A DNA stretch of 27,629 bases, from the NCBI GenBank assembly GCA_022511485.1, contig JAFLUJ010000007.1, forward strand, positions 1 through 27,629, in the 5' to 3' direction. The notes under the pieces were generated by a model. That model made no database searches and was not told the DNA's origin. It saw nothing but the letters and a program-made list of their open reading frames with translations. This DNA comes from Oscillospiraceae bacterium. GTDB lineage: Bacteria; Bacillota; Clostridia; Oscillospirales; Ruminococcaceae. The position numbers and the translations under genes are program-made. Below are positions 1 to 7,726 of the stretch, in pieces; position 1 is the first letter of the stretch; each line of letters starts with the position of its first letter.

Positions 1-14
1 CCAGCTCGCGGGGT

Positions 15-52
15 CGAGGGGCAGAGCCCTCGCCGCCCTCCGCAGAGGGCGG
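15..52. repeat. Two adjacent GC-rich hairpins
   Basis: Two inverted repeats stand back to back. The first pairs CGAGGG (15-20) with CCCTCG (27-32) around a 6-nt loop. The second pairs CCGCCCTC (33-40) with GAGGGCGG (45-52) around CGCA. Neither is followed by a T-run, so a simple intrinsic terminator is not obvious. They may be the 3' end of an upstream transcript or part of a multicopy intergenic element together with the two palindromes further right. Confidence 0.6.
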
Positions 53-90
53 AACGCCTTAACTTTTAAGCGCTCCGCAAGGGGTGAATT

Positions 91-115
91 GAAAACAGTC
101 CAGTGGACTGTTTTC
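91..115. repeat. Perfect 12-bp-arm palindrome
   Basis: GAAAACAGTCCA (91-102) and its exact reverse complement TGGACTGTTTTC (104-115) are separated by a single G. A 25-bp near-perfect palindrome could form a cruciform or be a protein-binding or mobile repeat. Read as RNA the right arm ends in TTTTC, so weak terminator activity is possible. Confidence 0.7.
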
Positions 116-119
116 AAGA

Positions 120-148
120 GGGGACGCCCTGCAAGAGAGGGCGTCCCC
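120..148. repeat. GC-rich hairpin upstream of the DUF975 gene
   Basis: GGGGACGCCCT (120-130) pairs exactly with AGGGCGTCCCC (138-148) around a 7-nt loop. It ends 8 nt before the GGAGG (157-161) that serves the next gene. Its stability and place in the leader would make it a plausible RNA processing or stability element. No T-tract follows. Confidence 0.65.
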
Positions 149-169
149 TAAGAAACGGAGGTTTTTGAA

Positions 170-931
170 ATGGGTTTTGACCGTATAAGAATAAAAAGCA
201 ACGCCAGACTGTTCTACAAAAACAACACCGGAACGTCCATATGCGCATTGCTGATCTATCTGGGCATTTCCTTAGGAGCTACCATAGCTTTATATATGAT
301 AGGTATGGTATTCGGCATTTTTTCGGCTCTGACCACAACAAGCACAGGAGCGACAGGCTCGTTGGGAGAAAGAGCATCAACAGCGTTTATGATGTTTACC
401 TATGCCTTTTCCTTTGTAATTTCAATAGGTCTCATGCCCCTTGCCATGGGACTTATGGACTGGTTCAGACGGACTATCTACGAAAAGATCTCTCTGTCGG
501 AAATGTTCTGTCTTTACAGGGACGGACGTTTCTGGGGTGCTGTGGGGACAACGCTTCTTATGTCGCTGTTTATCTATTTGTGGAGCCTGCTGTTTGTTAT
601 TCCCGGTCTGATAAAGGTGTACAGCTATTCTCAGGCAATGTTTATCAAGGCGGAGAATCCCAATATCCCCGCTTCAAGAGCGATAGAGCTGAGCAAAATA
701 ATGATGGAGGGGCACAAGTGGGATCTTTTCATCCTCCATTGCAGCTTTATCGGCTGGGGGATACTTTCCGCGCTTACATACAATATTCTTGGTATCGTTT
801 ATGTTTTCCCCTATTTTTATGCCTCCCTTGCCTTTGCCTATGAGGAGATAAAAGCGGACGCGGCTTCCAGAAATCTCATCGACATCAGGGAGATCAACCC
901 GGACTTCGTACAATATGATAATATGGTATGA
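170..931 (+). CDS. DUF975 family integral membrane protein
   Basis: A 253-residue protein with about five or six hydrophobic segments, roughly residues 22-52, 73-95, 118-150 and 182-222 (the long stretches probably span twice). The pattern of a hydrophobic N-terminal block, an amphipathic middle around FRRTIYEK and a TM-rich C-terminal half ending in a YEEIKAD-like stretch fits the DUF975 family of Firmicutes, whose function is not established. The ATG has GGAGG 8 nt upstream. It is separated from the flagellar operon by a terminator and a promoter, so it is a neighbour and not a member. The family call rests on overall pattern only. Confidence 0.72.
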   Translation: MGFDRIRIKSNARLFYKNNTGTSICALLIYLGISLGATIALYMIGMVFGIFSALTTTSTGATGSLGERASTAFMMFTYAFSFVISIGLMPLAMGLMDWFRRTIYEKISLSEMFCLYRDGRFWGAVGTTLLMSLFIYLWSLLFVIPGLIKVYSYSQAMFIKAENPNIPASRAIELSKIMMEGHKWDLFILHCSFIGWGILSALTYNILGIVYVFPYFYASLAFAYEEIKADAASRNLIDIREINPDFVQYDNMV

Positions 932-1091
932 TCTGTAAAATTTCAGCTTTGTCAACACGTCCTGACAATATGTTCCAGACAACTTGCACTGATCGATAGT
1001 CGTACATAATTTTAACAGTTTGTATAAAAATACAAAGGCTGTTCCTATGGTATATTTTGCTTTTGTGGAGTAAATTTTGTACAATATTGCC

Positions 1092-1142
1092 AAAAAACAC
1101 CCGTTGTCTATGGCAAATATTTGTAACGGCGCGTGTTTTTTT
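1092..1142 (+). terminator. Intrinsic terminator after the DUF975 gene
   Basis: AAAAAACAC-CCGTT (1092-1105) pairs with AACGG-CGC-GTGTTTTTT (1125-1142), with a small bulge. The right arm ends in seven T, giving a rho-independent signal; the A-run on the left would allow it to work on the other strand too. The stretch 932-1091 between the stop codon and this hairpin holds nothing else that I recognise. Confidence 0.65.
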
Positions 1143-1218
1143 GTGAGCTTTAGGAAAAATTAATAGAATTACCGTTAAAATTTTTACAAAGATTTTAGTA
1201 TAAATTTTGCGCTTGCCC

Positions 1219-1247
1219 TTGCTTTTTTTCCTAAAATGTAATATACT
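1219..1247 (+). promoter_or_regulatory. Sigma-A-type promoter of the flagellar operon
   Basis: TTGCTT (1219-1224) and TATACT (1242-1247) are spaced by exactly 17 bp and lie in AT-rich DNA after the terminator and about 110 bp before flgB. Transcription would begin near 1254. This is the only good housekeeping-type match between the terminator and flgB; TTAAAA (1175) with TATAAA (1199) is a weaker alternative. I see no sigma-28-type TAAA/GCCGATAA pair, as expected for an early-class operon. Confidence 0.6.
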
Positions 1248-1285
1248 TATATTAAATAACGGGTGTAGTGTTTCTTAAAATATAT

Positions 1286-1314
1286 TGCCGTTAAAGATGT
1301 ACAGTCTTGCGGCA
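1286..1314 (+). promoter_or_regulatory. Leader hairpin upstream of flgB
   Basis: TGCCG (1286-1290) pairs with CGGCA (1310-1314), and inside it AAGA (1294-1297) pairs with TCTT (1305-1308) around a 7-nt loop. It lies in the predicted roughly 105-nt leader, 27 nt before the flgB Shine-Dalgarno. It does not match any riboswitch consensus that I recognise. Confidence 0.35.
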
Positions 1315-1359
1315 GCAACTGGTATTTATAGAAAATTATGCAGAAAGGATCGGTGCTTT

Positions 1360-1776
1360 ATGGGTCTTTTTGACAACGGCGCGCATATTCTTGCAGAACA
1401 GGCGCTTGACGCTACATGGTACAAGCAGAGGGTCATAAACCATAACATAGCTAATGTGGATACTCCTGATTTTAAGGCGAAAACTGTTGATTTTGCATTT
1501 ATCCTTAAGGAGGAAAAATGTAAGTGCAAGTACCATTCGGCACTGCATGATACATATCATTCATTACATTCATCGGATGATGAGAGCAATGATCCGCTGA
1601 AGCTTTCGGTCATCACTACTTATGAGACCAATACAAACCAGATACTTGACGGAAACAATGTTGACATGGAAAAAGAACAGCTGGCTCTTGCAGACGCACA
1701 GTATCAGTACGGTGCGCTCATTGACTATGTGAACAATAACTATGCTATGATAAGGAAGGCTATTTCCAAGGGTTAA
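1360..1776 (+). CDS. flgB: Flagellar basal-body rod protein FlgB
   Basis: Proximal rod subunit exported through the flagellar type III apparatus. The reading frame is open from 1285, but ATG 1360 is chosen because AGAAAGGA lies just upstream and the resulting 138-residue protein starts MGLFDNG, like other FlgB proteins. The N-terminal rod signature appears as RVINHNIANVDTPDFKAK (about residues 24-41). The C-terminal heptad helix carries GNNVDMEKEQ followed by LADAQYQY. The middle (about residues 50-75) is rich in Cys, His and Ser (CKCKYHSALHDTYH), which is unusual for FlgB. It is the first gene of the operon. Confidence 0.95.
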   Translation: MGLFDNGAHILAEQALDATWYKQRVINHNIANVDTPDFKAKTVDFAFILKEEKCKCKYHSALHDTYHSLHSSDDESNDPLKLSVITTYETNTNQILDGNNVDMEKEQLALADAQYQYGALIDYVNNNYAMIRKAISKG

Positions 1777-1830
1777 TATAACGACCTGTTGGCAGTAAGC
1801 CGGATATGAATTTATGAAAGGACGGTCGCT

Positions 1831-2334
1831 ATGGCTTTTTTGACCTCGCTTGATATTGGCGGTTCGGCGCTTTCGGCGCAGAGGCTGAGAATGGATGTCA
1901 TTCAGCAGAACATCTCCATGCAGGGGACATATAATACTTCCAGGGGTGCAGATCCCTACTGCCGTCAGCTGACAGTTTTTGCTGAAAAGAAGATATTCAG
2001 CGATGTATTGGATAAATACGTTCAGATGTCCAATATGGATGAGCCTGCTCAGAAGTACAGAAAAGGTACATATTATCTGAGCCATCCCAACAAGTATAAG
2101 AGCGCAGGCGTTATGGCTGTTGAGGTAATTGATGACGATGCGCCTTTCGTTCCTGTTTACGATCCGGACAATCCCCTTGCTGACGATGAGGGCTACATTT
2201 ACCAGACCAATGTCAGCAACACCAAGGAGCAGATCGACCTTATGGCGGCGCAGCGCTCCTACGAGGCAAATATTTCAGCGGTCCGGGCGGTACAGTCCAT
2301 GTACTCCAAGGCCATGAGCCTGACCGGCAAATAA
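1831..2334 (+). CDS. flgC: Flagellar basal-body rod protein FlgC
   Basis: Proximal rod protein partner of FlgB, 167 residues. The N-terminus has the family pattern SALSAQRLRMDVIQQNIS, where most relatives have a NNIANANTT-like stretch; here this becomes QQNISMQGTYNTSRG. The middle carries the usual GVMAVEVIDDDAPF...VYDPDNPLADDEGY segment. The C-terminal helix (AAQRSYEANISAVRAVQSMYSKAMSL) is canonical. A GAAAGGACGG-type ribosome site precedes the ATG. It lies 54 nt after flgB. Confidence 0.95.
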   Translation: MAFLTSLDIGGSALSAQRLRMDVIQQNISMQGTYNTSRGADPYCRQLTVFAEKKIFSDVLDKYVQMSNMDEPAQKYRKGTYYLSHPNKYKSAGVMAVEVIDDDAPFVPVYDPDNPLADDEGYIYQTNVSNTKEQIDLMAAQRSYEANISAVRAVQSMYSKAMSLTGK

Positions 2335-2408
2335 ACCGCATGACGTGCAGTCGGTCTGTATATAATTAAATAGTCATAATAAAAATTCTTGTAAAGGAAG
2401 TCTTTGAT

Positions 2409-2723
2409 ATGTTTATTGTACCTATCAGCAGCTCTATAAGACCTGTTGAATCCTATTTTGACAACGATGCAGCTGCTGCGGCAGTTTCAGACAGCACTGA
2501 CAGACCCCAGTTCTCCGATGTGTTTAAGGAGATCTTCACAGAAGTCCAGGAAACACAGCGTGTTGTTCAGGAAGATTCTGTAAAGCTCACTCTCGGAGAG
2601 ATCGACGACTTACATACTATTTATAATAACATGACAAAGGCTGCTGTTGCAGTAGACACATTCGTCGCTGTTAAGGATGCAGCTATAAACGCATACGACA
2701 GGATACTCCAGATCTCCATGTAA
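2409..2723 (+). CDS. fliE: Flagellar hook-basal body complex protein FliE
   Basis: Small (104-residue) adaptor between the MS ring and the rod. The C-terminal two thirds fit FliE: FSDVFKEIFTEVQETQRVVQEDSVKLTLGEIDDLHTIYNNMTKAAVAVDTFVAVKD in short overlapping blocks, ending with the NAYDRILQISM helix that corresponds to the family's NAYqEIMrMqI ending. The position directly after flgC and before fliF is the standard order. AAAGGAAG is found upstream of the ATG. Confidence 0.93.
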   Translation: MFIVPISSSIRPVESYFDNDAAAAAVSDSTDRPQFSDVFKEIFTEVQETQRVVQEDSVKLTLGEIDDLHTIYNNMTKAAVAVDTFVAVKDAAINAYDRILQISM

Positions 2724-2840
2724 GCTGATAAGCTTACAGCAAAGGGGATATGCAGTGTCTTGCTTTGCTGCGTCCTGCGGCAGAGCGTTCAGATGCATAT
2801 CAAGCGATTCGCGCGGAGGCTTCATATCGTTTCCTGCGCG
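2720..2840. other. Highly structured fliE-fliF spacer
   Basis: Three hairpins are packed between the fliE stop and fliF. GTAAGC (2720-2725) pairs with GCTTAC (2732-2737). A composite stem pairs GATATGCA (2747-2754) with TGCATATC (2794-2801), and inside it CTTTGCTGC (2763-2771) pairs with GCGGCAGAG (2777-2785) with two G-U pairs. CGCGC (2810-2814) pairs with GCGCG (2836-2840). No T-tract follows, so this looks like an RNA stability or processing element and not a terminator. Confidence 0.55.
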
Positions 2841-2891
2841 GAGTTGTAAAGAAAAATTGTACGTATTTTAAAAGAAAGGGATCATAGGACA

Positions 2892-4517
2892 ATGAATGAG
2901 CAGGTTCAGAAGCTCGTTAAAACGTTTACCCAGTTCTGGGAAGCGCAGGAGAAAAAAAGAAAAATACTTTATATTTCACTGGTAGCAGCTATTATCCTGA
3001 TCGCTGTTGTTGCCACGATAATACTCAACAGAAAGGAGTATGTGGTTCTCTACGAAAATCTGGAGATCACTGAGGCTTCTGAAATGGTTGCCCTCATTGA
3101 GGACATGGGCTACAGTGCCAATCTTTCCGGCGGAACTATTTCTGTTCTGCGGGGCACTGAAAACGCGATAACCATGCAGCTTGCTATGCAGAAATATCCT
3201 AAGAGCGGTCAGAACTATCCCCTTACCACTGCGGCAGCGGATCTGTTCTCCACTCAGCAGGAGTTAAGAGAGTATGCAAGAATAGACCTGGAAAACAGGC
3301 TCAGCGCACTTATCGCCTCAATGGAAAATATCGGTGACGCTGTTGTAACTCTTGCTATACCTCAGCAGAAAAACACAGTTATCACAGCTAACAAGGAATA
3401 TCCTACTGCTTCGGTAGTTGTTTATCTGGACGGTATTGACAAGCTCTCAAACGACCAGATCACCGGTATCACTAATGTTGTTAAAGATTCTGTTACAGGT
3501 CTTGTAGCCGAAAATGTTTCCATTGTGGACGGATTGGGTATAGCTCAGCTCTGGGAGGACGAGGAAGGCAAGTATAAAGATATTATCCGTGATGAGACCA
3601 GAAAGCTTGGACTTAAAAGAAATATCGAAAATGAGATCAGGGACAAAATAGTTGCACTGCTTATCCCTGCTTACGGTGAGGGCGGAGCAAATGTTGCAGT
3701 AAATGCAGTTCTGAACTTTGACACCATGGTAAGCGAAACTACAAACTACATACCTGTGGAGAATACTAATACAGGTGTTCTCCAGCATGCAGACGGTAAG
3801 GACGCCTGGGGAAACAACGTAGTTGACGGCGGCGTCGTGGGCGTTGAGTACAATGCGGACGATACATATCCTACCGGAGATGTGAACGGAGACAGCGACT
3901 GGGGAGAGAACTCCTTCTCAAACACTTATCTGGTCAGCACATATAAGGAGCAGATGGAGAAAGATGGCTATAAGCTTGAAGATCTTACCATTTCTGCGGT
4001 CGTTTATACTGACTATCTTTCTGAGGATACACGTCTTGGACTTGTAAATGCTGTAGCAAGAGCAGGAGGAATAGTTACTAACGTTCCTGATGATTTCGTT
4101 TCAGTCATAGCCCTGCCTAAGTATGTTGATCCTAACGACGTTGAAGTTGAACAGCCTACATACCTGTTCGGTCTTACATTTGATCAGCTCGTTCTTGTTG
4201 GCGCTATCGTTATTATACTTATTCTGGTCATCCTTATCGCTCTTGCGATCGTGTCCGGAAATGCAAAGAAAAAGAGAAAAGCTTTCGAGCAGCAGATCAT
4301 GGAAACAAGCGGTCTTGCTCTTGCCGACGGCGAAGAGCCGGTGGATATGTTCATACTTACCGATTCGGAGGATGTTGGCATGATGCCCAGTCTTTCCGAC
4401 GACGAGGTCGAGACCAAGGAAGTGGTCATCAGAAGAGAGATCGGCGAGTTTGCACAGAACAGTCCGGAGATCGTCGCTCAGCTGCTTAAAAACTGGATCA
4501 AGAATGAGGAGGAATAA
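2892..4517 (+). CDS. fliF: Flagellar MS-ring protein FliF
   Basis: Inner-membrane ring protein on which rod, switch and export gate are assembled; 541 residues, normal size. TM1 is about residues 25-45 and TM2 about 431-455. Between them are the ring-building YscJ-type domain (ENLEITEASEMVALIEDMGY, VVYLDG, GLVAENVSIVDG) and the beta-collar region. The cytoplasmic C-terminus ends with VVIRREIGEFAQNSPEIVAQLLKNWI, the FliG-binding helix pair. Its stop is 2 nt before the fliG ATG, which implies translational coupling. The loop near residue 335 contains DVNGDSDW, probably just an acidic turn. Confidence 0.97.
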   Translation: MNEQVQKLVKTFTQFWEAQEKKRKILYISLVAAIILIAVVATIILNRKEYVVLYENLEITEASEMVALIEDMGYSANLSGGTISVLRGTENAITMQLAMQKYPKSGQNYPLTTAAADLFSTQQELREYARIDLENRLSALIASMENIGDAVVTLAIPQQKNTVITANKEYPTASVVVYLDGIDKLSNDQITGITNVVKDSVTGLVAENVSIVDGLGIAQLWEDEEGKYKDIIRDETRKLGLKRNIENEIRDKIVALLIPAYGEGGANVAVNAVLNFDTMVSETTNYIPVENTNTGVLQHADGKDAWGNNVVDGGVVGVEYNADDTYPTGDVNGDSDWGENSFSNTYLVSTYKEQMEKDGYKLEDLTISAVVYTDYLSEDTRLGLVNAVARAGGIVTNVPDDFVSVIALPKYVDPNDVEVEQPTYLFGLTFDQLVLVGAIVIILILVILIALAIVSGNAKKKRKAFEQQIMETSGLALADGEEPVDMFILTDSEDVGMMPSLSDDEVETKEVVIRREIGEFAQNSPEIVAQLLKNWIKNEEE

Positions 4518-4519
4518 CT

Positions 4520-5539
4520 ATGCCGGATATTGAAGAAAATGGCGAATTTAATTCGTTGCAGAAGGCAGCAATAGTAGTTACCTCCATTGGTGCGGATAAA
4601 GCTTCCGAGGTTTACAAGCGGCTCAGTGAGGACGATGTTGAAAAGCTTACATATGAAGTAGCAAGTCTTCCGTTTATTGATATAAATCAGGTTGACGCCG
4701 TACTCAATGAGTTCTATGAGCTCTGCCTGACACAAAAGGTCATTACCGAAGGCGGTCTGGATTATGCAAGGACAGTGCTTGAAAAGGCTTACGGTCCTGA
4801 AATGGCAAAGGTACTTATGGATAAGGTCGCTAAGACCATGCAGTCCAAGTCCTTCGAGTTTATCAAAAAGTCAGACTACAAGAATATTCTTGCTATCATT
4901 CAGAACGAGCACCCCCAGACAATTGCTCTGGTGCTCTCATATGTAACCTCGGAACAGGCTTCACACGTTCTTCAGGAGCTTCCTAAGGAAAAGCGCGTTG
5001 AGGTCGTTGAGAGGATCGCCAAGATGGAATCCGCTTCTCCGGATACCGTCAAGGCTATAGAATCCACTCTGGAGAGAAAATTCGCGGCAGTTGTTTCCAT
5101 GGATCTCACCGAGGTCGGCGGTATCAACTACGTGGCGGACGTTCTCAACAAGGTCGACCGCGGAACAGAAAAGTTCATCTTCGACGAGCTGTCTGCGAGA
5201 GATCCTTCACTGGTGGACGAGATCAAAAAGAAAATGTTCGTTTTCGAGGACATCCTTTCCCTGGATTCCATGTCCATACAGCGTTTTATCAGAGACGTGG
5301 AAACAAAGGATCTGGCTGTCGCTATCAAAGGCTCGAACGCCGAAGTCGCAGCAACCCTTTATGCGAATATGCCGCAGAGAATGCAGGAGTCTATTCAGCA
5401 GGAGATCGAATACCTCCACAACGTGCGTATGCGTGATGTTGATGAGGCTCAGCAGAGGATCGTTGGTATCATTCGTCATCTGGAGGAAGAAGGCGAGCTT
5501 GTAATCGGCAAGGGCGGAGAGGACGAGATAATTGCTTAA
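4520..5539 (+). CDS. fliG: Flagellar motor switch protein FliG
   Basis: Rotor protein that contacts the MotA stator and sets torque direction; 339 residues, the usual length. The N-terminal domain (KAAIVVTSIGADKASEVY) binds FliF. The middle-domain EHPQT motif starts at about residue 130 (EHPQTIALVLSY). The C-terminal domain carries the SIQRFIRDVETKDLAVAIKG torque region with its charged residues and ends with RDVDEAQQRIVGIIRHLEEEGEL. GGAGG inside the fliF end lies 7 nt before the ATG. It overlaps the predicted fliH start by 8 nt. Confidence 0.97.
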   Translation: MPDIEENGEFNSLQKAAIVVTSIGADKASEVYKRLSEDDVEKLTYEVASLPFIDINQVDAVLNEFYELCLTQKVITEGGLDYARTVLEKAYGPEMAKVLMDKVAKTMQSKSFEFIKKSDYKNILAIIQNEHPQTIALVLSYVTSEQASHVLQELPKEKRVEVVERIAKMESASPDTVKAIESTLERKFAAVVSMDLTEVGGINYVADVLNKVDRGTEKFIFDELSARDPSLVDEIKKKMFVFEDILSLDSMSIQRFIRDVETKDLAVAIKGSNAEVAATLYANMPQRMQESIQQEIEYLHNVRMRDVDEAQQRIVGIIRHLEEEGELVIGKGGEDEIIA

Positions 5540-7721
5540 GATCGTCAGGGGCTTTAACCCGATGTATGGAATGGGCACGCCTGTATCCATTGACAATACG
5601 GTAAATTTGCCGGTCGTTGAGGATGAGGAAACAGGAGAGACGCTCACCGAAGAGGATATACGTTTAAAAGAGCATCTGAAGGAAGAAGAGGAACGCGCTA
5701 AGGAAGCTGAACGCAAATATGAAATGGAACGCCGTATCAATGAAGAGGCGGAAGCAAAGCTCAAGCAGTTTCTTGTAAGACGTAACGATGCTCTTGAAAA
5801 GGAACGCAAAGAGATCATTGACGCAGCAAAAAAAGAGGCAAGCGCTCTGACGGCAGACGCTAAAACAACCACCATGTCCGTCATAAAAAAAGCGGAATCC
5901 GAGTGCATAAAGCTCAGGGAGGAAGCTCGCAGAGAGGGACATGATCAGGGCTATGCTGAGGGCAGAACAGAATCGCTGGATAAATATAAAAAGTATATTG
6001 ATGCAGCGGGAAAGCTCCTTTCGGAGATAAATTCCCGAAAGGAAGCCTACTATATTTCAAACGAAGAGGAAATGCGGGAGACCGTTTTTGAACTGGTGCG
6101 CAAGGTGATCGGGGTAGAGCTTAAGGCAAACCCTCAGGTCCTTGACGGCATTATCGGAGAGGCAGCTAAGAACTTCCGTAATTCTGATTACATAAAAATT
6201 ACATTACCCGATGACGAAATTTCCGAACGTTATGTTACCGACAGAAGTCTTATGAGAGAAATAATTCCCTACATACCTGAGATCGAGATCGAATTTGACG
6301 ACGAAGCCGAAGAAGGTACTGTCATCATTGATAACGGCTCTGAGATCGTTGACGCGGGAATACCCACTCAGCTTGATTTCCTTAAAGAGATCCTCCGGAA
6401 CACCCGGGGCGAAGCTACTGAGGACGAGGTCAATTTCATGGAGGAGATCAAGGGACGCGCTCACAGACGCAAGTCCATAACCATTTCCGCAGATGATGAC
6501 CTGCCTCCTGCTGCAAGGGCAGTTGAGGAAGAGACAGCTATGGCAGATACAATGGAAGCAGCAGCAGAGATGGCTCAGGCTGTTGAAAAGGCGGCAAAGA
6601 TTACAAGGGCAGCCGAAGCAGCAGATATGGCAGAGGCAGCGGAGACAGCGGCTGAGATAGCAGAGACGATTGAAGCGGCAGCTGAGATGGCACGGGCTGT
6701 TGAAACGGAAGAGGATATGACAGAGGCGGCAGAAGCGGCAGCTGAGATAGCAGAGGCTGTGGAAGCAGCGGCAGAGATGACAGAAGCAGTGGAAGCAGCA
6801 AGGAAGGTCAGGAGAGACGCAGCCGCGGCAGAAATGGCAGATGCGGTCAAGGCAGAGGTCGAGATGGCAGAAGCTCTTGAAGCAGCAGCAGAGATGGCAA
6901 GTGCGGTCGAAGCGGCAGCAATGACAGGTGCGACGGCAGCGGTGACAAGTGCGGCAGAGGCGACAGAGGCGACAGGGGCGACAGAGGCGACAGGGGCGAC
7001 AGAGGCGACAGGGGCGACAGAAAAGGCAAGTGCAGCGAAAGCGGTGACAGAAACTGCAAGTACGCCGGAAGCGGCGGCGATGACAGGTGTGGTCAAGGCA
7101 GGTGCGGCGGCAGAAAAGGCAGAAGCTGCGAAAACGGTGGCAGAGATGGCGGGTATGCCGGAAGCTGTGGCAGGTATAGCAGATGCGGCATCGATGGCGG
7201 AATCGCTTGGAGCAGCGGCAGAGATGGCAAGTGTGCTCGAAGCTTTGTCAGATATGGCAGATACGGCGTCTATGGCAGAAGCGCTTGAAGCAGCTGCGGC
7301 GATGGCAGATGCGGCAGAAGCGGCGGTCGGAGCGGCAGGTGCAGAAGATGTTAAGCCGGATGCAAAGCCAAAGCGAAGGAACTCCGGCGGCAGAAAGAAA
7401 GCGGCGGAGACGGCAGTTGAAGTCACACCGGAGCCGGCAGCAGCTGAATCGGAGCTGACAGCAGACATGGATGCGGCAGAGGCTGCGGCATTGGCAGAGG
7501 CAATGGCATTTATGGAATCTGCGGCTGAGGGACTTGCAGAGCCTGAGACGGCAGCAGCGGTGGAGGCAGCAATGGAGGCGGAGATCGCAGCTGATATGGA
7601 TGATGAATTAGCCAAAGCGATGGAGTTTGTAGGATCTGCGGCTGATGGTCTGACAGAGGCTGAGGCAGCAGCAGGAATATCCGGAATGACAGAAACAGCA
7701 GAACAGCTTATGATGGAGTGA
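5532..7721 (+). CDS. fliH: FliH export regulator with giant Ala-rich repeat tail
   Basis: FliH restrains and delivers the export ATPase FliI. Residues 1 to about 325 are a complete FliH: a charged coiled coil, the glycine-spaced REGHDQGYAEGR motif, then the C-terminal domain (ELVRKVIGVELKANPQVLDGII and GSEIVDAGIPTQLDFLKEIL). Relatives stop near 230-300 residues. Here about 400 more follow: roughly 10-residue units (AAAEMAEAVEA-like, about 335-460), a TEATGA tract (about 477-496), more Ala/Met repeats, a basic patch K608-K623, and an acidic Ala-rich end. The tail sits in one open frame, so it should be translated. The TTG start overlaps fliG and has GGAGAGG 8 nt upstream; ATG 5562 is a possible alternative. 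Confidence 0.88.
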   Translation: MLKIVRGFNPMYGMGTPVSIDNTVNLPVVEDEETGETLTEEDIRLKEHLKEEEERAKEAERKYEMERRINEEAEAKLKQFLVRRNDALEKERKEIIDAAKKEASALTADAKTTTMSVIKKAESECIKLREEARREGHDQGYAEGRTESLDKYKKYIDAAGKLLSEINSRKEAYYISNEEEMRETVFELVRKVIGVELKANPQVLDGIIGEAAKNFRNSDYIKITLPDDEISERYVTDRSLMREIIPYIPEIEIEFDDEAEEGTVIIDNGSEIVDAGIPTQLDFLKEILRNTRGEATEDEVNFMEEIKGRAHRRKSITISADDDLPPAARAVEEETAMADTMEAAAEMAQAVEKAAKITRAAEAADMAEAAETAAEIAETIEAAAEMARAVETEEDMTEAAEAAAEIAEAVEAAAEMTEAVEAARKVRRDAAAAEMADAVKAEVEMAEALEAAAEMASAVEAAAMTGATAAVTSAAEATEATGATEATGATEATGATEKASAAKAVTETASTPEAAAMTGVVKAGAAAEKAEAAKTVAEMAGMPEAVAGIADAASMAESLGAAAEMASVLEALSDMADTASMAEALEAAAAMADAAEAAVGAAGAEDVKPDAKPKRRNSGGRKKAAETAVEVTPEPAAAESELTADMDAAEAAALAEAMAFMESAAEGLAEPETAAAVEAAMEAEIAADMDDELAKAMEFVGSAADGLTEAEAAAGISGMTETAEQLMME
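6960..7019 (+). repeat. 18-bp in-frame tandem repeat within fliH
   Basis: The unit GCGACAGAGGCGACAGGG occurs three times in perfect tandem from 6960 and is followed by a partial copy; a related 9-mer GCGGCAGAG precedes it. It encodes ATEATG repeats. As 18 is a multiple of three, gain or loss of units by slippage would change FliH tail length without a frameshift. Confidence 0.9.
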
Positions 7722-7726
7722 CAGAA

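Noticed and set aside
1285..1359. Longer flgB start at 1285
   Set aside because: The added 25 residues are Cys/Arg-rich, do not fit FlgB and overlap the leader hairpin; the start at 1360 has a good ribosome site.
1255..1359. c-di-GMP or other known riboswitch in the flgB leader
   Set aside because: The conserved GGCAAACC/GCAAAGCC-type blocks are absent and only a simple hairpin is seen.
3880..3915. Dockerin-like DVNGD in FliF
   Set aside because: Only the first five residues fit; the following SDWGENS lacks the Gly and hydrophobic positions of a calcium loop, so an acidic surface turn is more likely.
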